Positions 28,001 to 40,000 of a stretch of 64,000 bases of DNA are shown piece by piece. The stretch covers positions 62,001-126,000 of the forward strand of contig JBBELK010000949.1 of the NCBI GenBank assembly GCA_037783545.1. Direction: 5' to 3'. Numbering within the stretch: position 1 is the first letter of the stretch; every line of letters begins with the position of its first letter. Under the pieces are notes generated by a model. That model was not told where the DNA came from. It was given only the letters and a program-made list of their open reading frames with translations, and did not search any database. The position numbers were made by a program, and so were the translations under genes. Source of the DNA: Henricia sp. BOLD:AAB3569. Taxonomy: Eukaryota; Echinodermata; Asteroidea; Spinulosida; Echinasteridae.

Positions 28001-31000
28001 CCCATCTAGACTATCTTGACTTTGGTGGCTCCACCATTTTCAGAGTCAACTGACTGACATGACACGTGGATATCCATTGACAGCTGTGTCAGCAGAGTGC
28101 ACGTTGGTACTCTGTGCAACTGGTTTCCCATAGAGTGACAGAACTACACATGTACAAAACATGAAATACAATATTATGTGCTTCACAGATTTCTGTGAAG
28201 GAAATACATCACGCAAAGGTTAAAGCTAAAGACGCGCGGAGCATTCTGGGTTGATTGCTGCCAGATGAATAATCAATAAATAGTATGATAATATCTAGGC
28301 TTGGGCGACTCCAGCCTTTTCAGACTCCGATTCCAAAAAGGTTGGAATCTATTATCCATGTTTATGTACATGTACATGTACATCAACGATATAATATTGT
28401 GCCGATGACGGCCCTAGTTATTGGCACCGAGTGGCACTGAACGACCATGAATTGATGCCATATCAATTAAATATGAAAGCCTGCCCCCTGTCAAATGGTC
28501 TATATGTTTTTGTTTCTGTTTTCGTTATAAAAAAAATCATAAATTGTGACATCACGCCACATAGAATGTATGACAATGGATAGAATATATGACTTACCAC
28601 GTTTATTGAGACATGCTTTACCAGTTATCTCTACCACCCTCACTTCACCGAGTTGCAAAAGCTTCACATCCGCGTCGGATCTCGAAGGATCTATTTCAAG
28701 CGTAATATATCTTGCCATCCGAGGAGAACATTCAAATTCCACCGTGTTGCCTGTAGCAGACTGTTCTCTGGTTGCTGGCGCCCCACATTGTTCATTGTAC
28801 GTGTAGTTTTTTTTAAAACCAGCATGTGCAACAGCACCCAGAAACCGGTTTTGGTCTTTTAAAAATAAAAACAACAACTTGTTAGCATTTACAGTGCAGT
28901 GTTTTCCATGAGGACAGGGCAGCCCAACCCGTCCAAATTCGAGGTCACCCTGTTAAATGTTTGCCATCCTTCTGGGGTTTTAGGCCACCATGTTAAATTA
29001 TTTTTTAGGTCGCGCATGTTAAATTCTTGCAATTGGCTGTTCTGTAAAATTATTGATGGCCCTGTTAAGTTTTGGGATGCTATTAAATTTTAGACCGCCC
29101 TTTTAAATTTTAGGTTGGCCTTGTTTAAAATGTTAAGCTGCCACAATAAACTTTGGTTTTTAATGGAGATTTTAAGAAGTGTAACAAAAAGAACATAACC
29201 CTTCCTTTATTAGAACTCATGATTGGTAAACTGTTCAGAAGGGTGTTATTTCCACCCATGTTGATAAAACTGCCCAGTAGAAATTTCAGCCACATACCAG
29301 AAAATGCAGCAATACTTCTGAAAACTTGAATATTCCATGCATGGTTTTTGTGTTGAGTTAAAGGGTAAAAAAGACTTTCACAAAATACTTTTTTAGAAAA
29401 CCACCTTCAGTTGTTAATTTCTCACACAAAATACTATTTTGGACTGAAATAAAATCATGGGGTATTGGTACCATTGTTATTAACGTAAGGCTTTTCTTGT
29501 CAACTCATGAAAACAATTGGGGTCACTGCAAATGATGTACTCTACCTTTAACTACACTTGCAAAGCATTAAAAGCCTAAAATGTCACTATCATATTGATT
29601 TATGTCTTCCGCTCGCTGGTCCTGCCGGTCTTGCTTTACGCAAGTGAAGCGTGGACCTTGACCAGCGGGTTGAGGCAATCACTGGACGCCTTCCTGACTA
29701 CTTCCCTTCGCCGCATCTTTGGGTACTGCTGGATAGACCATGTGTCGAACCAGGAGGTGCTCGACAGGGCGCGGGTGGGGCGGGTCACCTGCTTGATGTG
29801 GTTTGCTTTTCCCCGTCGGATCCGGCGAATCGGATCCTCAGTGCCAAGGACCCTAATGGGCCGCGGGGTGGAGGCGACCTGTTGGTCAACCCTGTGTGTG
29901 TCGTGGTTGGCGCAGCTGGGGGACCACCTGGAGGGGTGGGGGATGGGTCAAGCGCAGGCCCGATCAATCGCTATAAGGAGACCGGAGGGGTATAGGAAGA
30001 TGGTGAATGCGGCGAAGTGCCGCTGCGGCACATGCTCCCACACCTGACCTGACCTTACCTGATTATCAACCTGATTGTTGCAATGTGATTACTTACCTGA
30101 TTGTTGCAATGTGCAACAACATCTGTACAATTCACAACTTTCCAAGAGATAAATGTATCCATGTAGGGATAAATAAACTTATGTTTTTATTAGGGACTAA
30201 AAGTAGGTTTGGTCAGTTTTGAACATATGTTTAAAACCGGATAGGGTCCTGGGCAATGATAATGGCCCAAGCCGAAGGCGCGGGCCATTATCAGTGCCCT
30301 AACCAGTTTTAAGCGGATTGTTTAAAACTGCATGACCAAACCTACTTTTAATCCCATTCATAAATACCTTTTTGCGTAAATCGGTAAAACTCACCAAAAT
30401 TAGCTCGTCGTTTTGCCATGTTTTGCATTCACTTTCTACACCCACAGCTTGTTTAAAACTGCCCACATGATGTGCTTTCAGCCAATAGGGATGCGTAATC
30501 TGTCTAAGGTATTTATGAATATTGGATACAAGAAGGCTTGCCATGCTGACACAACGTGGTCATTTTGCATCTTACCACAGCAGCCTTGTCGCAGAGTAAC
30601 AATGATTTTCCCAATGCAATATCGTACACCCAGGTCCACTTGCCACAAGGGATGAGGATCATCAGCTAAAAAACAGGAGAAATTACAAAAATAATTTTAA
30701 CCTTTTAGACCTTAGTGCCCATAGCCCGAAGGCTAATGCCAAAAATTACAACTTAATCTTAATTTTAGGAAAGAGACCTTTTGGTTTATCGGAGAACAAT
30801 TTTATCTTGCATTAAAAAAATTAATGTGAAAAAAATAAACACGGTCAAAACGTTTTCAGATGTATCATGGAATGACCCAACTGTTATATTAACCAAAAAT
30901 TCACTTTTGTACTCAAAAGCGAAAGCCGTTGATTGGTTGAACCAGTCATAGCATCACAAACATCTGGTTTTGGCTGGAAATATTCAAACCAGACCGTCCA

Positions 31001-34000
31001 TGGTCCATGTAAAAGGATGAAAACAAAGAAGCTATTATACTAATATTGACTGCAATGAGGGGCATGGTTAAGATTATGGGCCCAAGGGGACGTCCATAAA
31101 GTATGTGAGCATGAAATGCCGACGAGTTTACAGGGGAAAAGTTCTGTAAGTAAAGATTTGATTAATAGCAACTACCTAATGAAAGGTTTTCGCTCAAAAT
31201 GATATAATTTTACCAGAAAATAATCCGTAAAGATGAAATTATTTAGATCGTTTGCAAACGATTTATTTATTTTTGGTTCGCATCTACGCGGTACAAAATG
31301 CATGGGCGCTTTGCACTCCGTGTGCGTGTTCCAACGCGATGCATTTTTATGGATCCCTCGCACACGCAGTATATGATGTGCGCCACAGAGTGCATGACGC
31401 AAGCCACATACATGTAGTACCCGATCAACTGAGAACGAATATTAGAAACACCCCGCCAAGACCATGAAAACGCATATGGATTTTCATGGTTTTTTTTAAA
31501 CGTGGTACATTTGACAAAGCTGACATTTCTTCGGATGAGTTTGTTGATGTCTTTCTTTTGATTTATAATGGTTTTATTCGCAGAATCGCTTAAAAACACG
31601 CGATTAAGAGGCCCTTAAAACTACATTTTGCTGAAGAAACTTACCCATTGTCTGTGAAAATGACTGTATATTTCTATCAATAGCAAGGTCTGCGGAGTGT
31701 GGGGCGTGAGTGGTACTCTGCATGACTGCTTTCCCAACGAGTGAAACATCTATAAGAGATGAAGAAGACTACTTTAAACATCAAACTAAATTACATTAAA
31801 GCACATCTGAGCCTACCGTCTCAAGATCACCGAGGGGCGGTAGTTTGAACCATCACCCGAATAAAGAGCAGTCAATATTTGTTTTATATACCTCATACAT
31901 TTATTTTTGCGTCCAATGATTGGTATTTCAGGACAAGATTGAGTTTGCCTTTAAAACAAGCAAACTAGATTACTGTAAAAGCTTACTGTATGGTCTTTCT
32001 AGTACACTTGGTAAATTACAAACAATCCAAAATATTGCAGCTCGACTTGTAACCGGATCACCACGTACATTATGCCAGTTTTTCATTCTCTTCATTGGTT
32101 ACCGGTTGTGTATCAAATAATGTTAAAAATTTTGATTTTAACATTTAAATGTTCATGTGGAACAGCTCCAAGGTATCTTTGTGACCTGGTGTCTGTTCGC
32201 CAAAACAGATATAGTCTTCGTTCAATGAATAGTGTGTTACTGACTCCGGGGAATGTTAAATGTAAAGTTTCATTTAATAGGCGATTGTGCTTTTCAGACC
32301 GCTGCCCCTGAACTATGGAACAAACTTCCAGGTCACATTATAAATCTTAGGAGTCTTGAGAAGTTCAAAACTGAAGTTAAAACGTATCTTTTTAAACTTG
32401 CCTTCGATTCATGATTTTTAATTTAATTTAGTAATATGATGTAACTGATTTTGTTTTATGTATATGTGTAATGTGCAGCGCACATGAACATAATTTTATG
32501 GAATGCGCGCTATATAAATGTAAAAACTATGAATTGTAGGATAGGGCGACAAATCGTGTGTAAAAAAGGTATGTTAGGGCGACGTGCTCAATAGGGCGAC
32601 ATTTTGGTGTCGCCCTAATATTTTTGAGTTTAAAAATAATTTTTTTTAGGTCAAAAACCATTTTTTTTAAATCGAGAACCATTTTTATTAGGTCTGGAAC
32701 CGTTTCTCTTAGGTCTGTGACCATCTCTGGAAGCTTTGGATAAAAACATAAGGTGTAATTTTGAGTGACTCTTGCCGAAATTTCGGTGGTCCCCGGTGAG
32801 AGTCTTCCTGAAATGTCGCCCCATTGCGGCATTCAGCATTGTTTAAATTATTATTATTATTATTATTGTTTTGCCAAGAGCAAAAGTACACTCGCCATAA
32901 ATGCATGGTTGGCCACGTAAACGTGAACACCACTGGTTGCTTCACGCGAACGCCTGCGCTTGGCATATGCGCACAATATTTCATACGCGCTTGGAAATAG
33001 TACATAAAAATGTACTATCGTTTGACTTATGATGCGAAGGGTCAAACAATAGTACTTTTTTCACTTTCGCACGGAAATGGTGGAACTAATCCATGTCGTG
33101 TGATCTACACTTAACCAACCACTAAACGAGAATCAATGTACGAGGTATATAAAGAGCAATATCTTACATGGAGTGTCTGTGGAGACAAATTTGGGGAAAA
33201 AATTGATCAAATCTATAGCTTGGGTACTTTTTCTTTTATTTAAATAGAAATGTGGACAAATATCCATAAATTTGGGGAAATTTGGATGCAGTGAAAAACA
33301 ATTACTCCACCGGGATTCGAACTGCAGACCTTCTGCTTAAAGGCACAGGCTCGTCAGCAATGCGCGCCCGCCAAATGTGTGCCACGCAATACGCAGCTCC
33401 ATAGCAAAGGCATGGAGCTGCGTGTTTCGAGCACGAATTTGGCGGGCGCGCATTGCTGACGAGCCTGTGCCTTTAATGGTGGTCTTGAAACCGTTCTACC
33501 CAATCAGTGAACACTTTTAGTCGGGTTTTTCTTGTCAACTCGTGAAGTAAACTTTTGCAATAACTGCAAATGATGTAATGGGGCTTAACAATTTGGAGTG
33601 CACGGGTGTGGGTGCGCCTTACGTGTTACGACAACCTCTTTTCGCATAATCACCTCAGATAAAATATATAATCAATACAGATGTAAAGGCTTACCGTGAG
33701 TATCCGGACACAAAACACCAGTTAACTCCGATACTTTAACTTCAGCTAGCTGCAAACCTCTCTCTCTGGCATATCTATTCCTTGCAGGATCTAGCTCCAC
33801 CGTGATATATCGGACAGTCCGCAGAGTACACACATATTCCAGCGTGTTGCCCGTAGCAGACTGTTCTCTGGTAGCTGGAGTCCCGCATGGTTCATTGTCT
33901 GTGTAGCTCGAACTACGACCAGCATGTACGAGACCCCCCAAAAAATAATCTTTGTAAGGGTAAACAAAGAAAAGTTAAAATGTGTTAATTTATGTAGGGA

Positions 34001-37000
34001 TAAATGAGCTTATTTGCATGTAATCAGAAGGCCGTATAATGGGGATATGGGAAAAATTGCGTGCACAGGGGTCAATTACACAAAAACGTGCGACGCGTCA
34101 TGAGTACCAAATCCATCGCAACTTGCCGAACACTCTGTAAGTTTACCATGGGTTCAGCGAGATGTGATGGATTTGGTACTTACGACGCATCGCCAATGTT
34201 TGTGAAATCGACCCCAGTGCAGGGGGCAGCATAAGAAAAGATTCTTGATAGCAGGTCTGGGGGAGGGAGGGGGGATTCTAAAATGGCACACTCTGCCCCC
34301 GTACCTGATATCAAGAATCTGTTTTTTACTCTGCCTCCTGCCCGGCAGTCTTACCACAGCAGTCTTGTCGCAGAGTAACAGTGACTCTGTCAATGCAATG
34401 TGGTCCACCCAAGTCAACCTGCCACCAGGGATGCTGATCACCCCAAGCTGAAAAAAACAGAAATTATAGAAACGAGCATTTAGCAGTAAAAACAAATTAA
34501 CACTGAGCCAATTCTACACATAATAATAATAATGAAAATTTATAATGCGCCGGTATCCACCCAAAAAGATGCTCATGGTCATGTATGGAAATCACAGGAG
34601 CTTATTTACTACAGTGAAAATCACAAACTAAAAACCGGTTTTTTTTTTTTAAGAGAATTGACTTTTTAACCATTTAAAAATGTCTTCATCTGAGCGGACA
34701 TGATTGTCTACTTTCAAAATCGGAGTTCCTATAAAGATCCTTTTGGATTATCCCCAGAAATTCTAATTACAATGTAAGCTTGTGCCAAGAGACGATAATA
34801 TCAAATATCGCCATATTAAATTTCAGCCGATTTGTCTGGTTTTTTTTACCGAAATATTTACCGCGATATTTGCAGGCACAAATATGCAATAAATATGTCA
34901 TCGCCTGCATTAACTTGTTTAGTGCTTTACGCATAGCGAGCTCGATATCCATGCTGTGTAAACGCATAGCAGATAGTGAGACGTATCTGTTGCGGGCGCT
35001 ATCTGTATCCATGCACTTGCAAAACCTCTCTATTGTTGCTGGAGACACTTACATCTTGTTCCTGAATATGTCTGTATATTTCCATCGATAGCAAGGCCTG
35101 GAAGGTGGTCTCTGTAGGAACTGGAACTCTGTGTAACTGGCTTCCCGACAAGTGAAAGATCTAGAAGAAGTAAACAGACTAATTAACCCAAAACTGAATC
35201 TCATTAAACCACATCTATACAGTAATGGGTTTAAATTATGTTCATCACTACTGTATTTTTTTTAAAATAGCTAAGTTCAGATTTCTCCAGAAAAATTGAA
35301 TTCTCTCAAACCTAACAATCGTATCCAATACCAACCCACTAACCAACTTCCAGTAATTTGGATGGTGTAATCACTGCACTGCTTTATGGAACGGATAAAT
35401 TAGTTAATACAAAACATTGATGGTTTTTTTATGATCTCGTAGAAAATAAATGGGATGAGTTGTATTGTCTGTGGTTCTTAGTAAATTTGATTTTTTTTCC
35501 CACAACTTTTTAAAGCATTTACTTTATTTCAATGAAAAAATTCATACTTTGTATTTTAGACATCGACAACTGCGTTTTTGAAAAATGAAAAGTGCGTTTT
35601 TGCACCTTGCCTAGACTTGCCCAGGTCTGCCTTCCTGTGTTTGGTCTGTGGTGTGATGCGCGGCATGCCCTCTGGGCTGGTGGCCTACCAAATATCTTTT
35701 CTTCCGTCTCGGAAGATTTTCAGAGACAGAAGAAATGGAATAAAAGATTAGAAAGGCCGCCAGTCCAGAAAGCATGCTGTGCATTGCGCATTGTGGACGA
35801 AACGCTAGGTCAGACTTGGGCAAGTTTATGCATTGCCGTGAGTTGAATTATTGGTGGACTGCCGATAATTCAAAATATTTACAGTAATTTTGTTCAGTAA
35901 CTAAACGTTGGTCGATTTTTTCTTTCCCGTCTCATTTGAAAGCAAAAACAATTAGGTCTATATTTCTAGAAAAATGTCAATTTAAAAAAAAACATTTGAG
36001 GTGCCACACCCAAAATGCACGAACAATACATCTTTAATGAGAAAAATATGACAATTGATGCGATTATAATGGGGTGGTCAAAAATGTGATCTGGACATGC
36101 TCCTTTAAACATACCAATTTATATCTATATAATAATTTATATTTGTGTTTACGGACACAAAGGCTTACCATGGATATCTGGACATGGAACACCAGTTAAC
36201 TCCAACACCCGCACTTCACCCAGCTGCAAACGTTTCACATCAGCGTCAGACCTTGTAGGGTCTATATCAAGCGTGATATATCGAGCTGACCTAGGTGTAC
36301 ACTCAAACTGCATGGTACTGCCTGTAGCAGACTGTTCTCTGGTAGCTGGCGTCCCGCATGGTTCATTGTCGGCATAGTTGGAACTAAAACCAGCATGTGC
36401 CACAGTACCAAGAAAGCGATTTTGGTCTTTGTAAAGGCAAAGGGAAAAAAGGCAAGGGAAAAAAAACAAGTTCAGAATTAAAAATGTGTTTACTAATACC
36501 CCCTTTACACAGAGCTGCGACCGTTGAGCGACTAACAATTTGCGAGATTGCTGTTGGTCACTCAGAGGTCACTCGGTGGTCGCTCAAGGAAAGCTCAATG
36601 CTCGTTCAGTGGTCGTCTAGGTCGCCGCCAATTTTTGAACACGTTCAAAACAGGATGCCACGGGAAGCGGTCGCTGAAGGAGCGCTCGGTCATCGCTCAA
36701 TAGTCGCTCAAGCGTCGCAGCGGTCGCTCAATGGTCGTTCAGCGGTAGCTCAATAAGCAGCATGTTTTTCCTCGAAATTTCCACAACAATGTCGACGACC
36801 GCTGAGCAACCAGTGAGTGCTCGGTGAACGACCAATAACATCCATTGAACGACCACCGCGGCGACCGCTGAGCGCTTATTGGCCGACCGTGACGATGCTT
36901 GAGCGACCGCTGAACGATCAATGAGCAATCAATGAGCGCACAAGGAATGCCGGAGTGTTTACACAGTAACAGCTTTTTCTGAAAATCAGCGACCGTTCAG

Positions 37001-40000
37001 CGACCTCGCCCATTTTTGGTCGCTCAAAGTTTGCCCAACAGTCGTAGCTCTGTGTAAAGAGGCCTTCAGGGGTCGTCCAAAGATGCCAACATTTTTACTG
37101 AACTACAAAGTGTAGGAAGGGGGGGGGGGGGGGGGGAGAGCGGGTGGGGTCGAGGGCCACGTAGAACTTTACATTAACAATTTTGACATTTCACGGTAGT
37201 AAAAAAAAATAGAGTACATGTATTTCAGGGGGACGGAGGGGGTTTTTGAAAAATACTAGTCTACGCTCTGTAGAACCATGAAAATGTTGACAATTTTAGA
37301 CGGCCCATAAAATATAGGGATCAATGAGTTTATTTGTATATTGAACACATGAAAAAGATTGCAGGCTCACAACAAAATTCTCGAACTTTGCATCTTACCA
37401 CAGCATCCTTGTCGCAGAGTAACAATGATTCTGTCAATGCAATATGGTCCACCCAGGTCCACTTGCCACCAGGGATGGGGATCATCATCTGAAACACATA
37501 AATTACAGAAACAAACATTTAACGGTTTTGGGCAATTCAATGAATTAGTAGACATGACCCTGTATGTTAACATTGTCACTAGCTTTTCCTGCAGCATGTA
37601 CCCATCAAAATGTTTTATGAAATGCAAGCTTTAAAACCCTTCATACATGTATGAAAGGTTCAGCGAGTTGCGATGGATTTGAGCAATTAAAATAACGCGC
37701 ATTTTAAGTCTTTACACAGTGTATTTTAGCAAAAATAGATCTAGAGGGTTATTTAATAGCTTTCTTGAAAATGTATAGAAGATGGTATACCTGTCCTAAA
37801 TTGGACCATATATACAGATATACTATGTTCTTGACTGTTTGGAAAGCAATGAAGACCTACCTGCACACTAAATGTGAGCACAACAGGACCAGGCACATTT
37901 TGTATATAAGTGGACAAAGTGTATTGAAACTAACCGTAACTTGGCTAACCAAGTTTTTGTTGTAATAGAAAAGAGTTATTTTCACAAGTCATATATCAAA
38001 TAACTTGCCATGACACAAGAAACGATATGACTGCCACACTTTGTTTAAGATGAACCCAGTTTAACCCTAACAGTACCAAATCCTCAAATCTGTACACAAT
38101 TTTTCATAGGACCAAGGGGTTGGGGTTAAGAAATCTTTTGAGGCAAAGACAAGTTTTTCCATGTCCTTTCCATATCCTACCAGTCCCTCCACCCCATCAT
38201 CCCAATCCATCCCCTACCCAGTCCCTCGACCCCATCATCCCAATCCATCCACTACCCAGCCCTTCCACCCCATCATCCCAATCCATCTACTACCCAGCCC
38301 TTCCACCCCATCATCCCAATCCATCTACTACCCAGCCCTTCCACCCCATCATCCCAATCCATCTACTACCCAGCCCTTCCACCCCATCATCCCAATCCAT
38401 CCCCTACCCAGTCCCTCCACCCCATCACCCCAGTCCATCTCCTACCCAGTCCATCCACCCCCTCATCCTAATCCATCCACTACCCAGTCCTTTCACCCCA
38501 TCACCTCAGTCCATCTACCTCATCATCCCAATCCATCTCCTACCCAGTCCCTCCACCCCATCATCCCAATCCCTCGCCTACCCAGTCCCTCGACCCCATC
38601 ATCCCAATCCATCTCCTACCCAGTCCCTCCACCCTATCATCCCAATCCGTCTCCTATCCAGTCCCTCGACCCCATCATCCCAATCCATCTCCTACCCAGT
38701 CCCTCCACCCTATCATCCCAATCCGTCTCCTATCCAGTCCTTTCATCCCATCATCCCAATCCGCCCCCTACCCAGTCCCTTCACCCATCATCCCAATCCA
38801 TCTCCTACCCATGTCCCTCCACCCCATCATCCCAGTCCATCCCCTACCCAGTCCCTCCACCCCATCATCCCAGTCCATCCCCTACCCAGTCCCTTCACCC
38901 CATCATCCCAATCCATCCCCTAACCAGTCCCTCCACCCCATCATCCCAATCCATCCCCTACCCAGTCCCTCCACCCCATCATCCCAGTCCATCCCCTACC
39001 CAGTCCCTTCACCCATCATCCCAATCCATCCCCTACCCATGTCCCTCCACCCCATCATCCCAGTCCATCCCCTACCCAGTCCCTCCACCCCATCATCCCA
39101 ATCCATCCCCTATACCCAGTCCCTTCACCCCATCATCCCAATCCATCCCCTACCCAGTCCCTCCACCCCATCATCCCAATCCATCTCCTACCCAGTCCCT
39201 CCACCCTATCATCCCAATCCGTCTCCCACCCAGTCCCTCCACCCCATCATCCCAATCAACCCCCTACCCAGTCCCTCCACGCCATCATCTCAGTCCATCT
39301 CCTACCCAGTCCTTCCACCCCATCACCCCAGTCCATCTCCTACCCAGTCCATCCACCCCATCATCTCAATCCATCCACTACGCAGTCCTTCCACCCCATC
39401 ACCCCATCATCTCAGTCCATCTCCCCATCATCCCCATCATCCCAATCCATCCACTACCCAGTCCTTCCACTCCATCATCCCAATCCATCCCCTACCCAGT
39501 CCCTCGACCCCATCAACCCAATCCATCTCCTACCCAGTCCCTCCACCCTATCATCCCAATCCGTCTCCTATCCAGTCCCTCGACCCCATCATCCCAATCC
39601 ATCTCCTACCCAGTCCCTCCACCCTATCATCCCAATCCGTCTCCTATCCAGTCCTTCCATCCCATCATCCCAATCCGTCCCCTACCCAGTCCCTTCACCC
39701 ATCATCCCAATCCACCCCCTACCCAGTCCCTCCACCCCATCATCTCAGTCCATCTCCTACCCATGTCCCTCCACCCCATCATCCCAGTCCATCCCCTACC
39801 CAGTCCCTCCACCCTATCATTCCAGTCCATCCCCTACCCAGTCCCTTCACCCCATCATCCCAATCCATCCCCTACCCAGTCCTTTCACCCCATGATCCCA
39901 ATCAATCTCCCACCCAGTCCTTTCACCCCATGATCCCAATCCGTCTCCCACCCAGTCCCTCCACCCCATCATCCCAATCCATATGGGTCATTCCATAAAT

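Noticed and set aside
38161..39998. Open frames of 267, 590 and 395 residues rich in Pro and Ser, plus strand
   Set aside because: They are translations of a 38-bp minisatellite in an intron, open in all three frames because the plus strand lacks stop-forming purines. No start context or domain.
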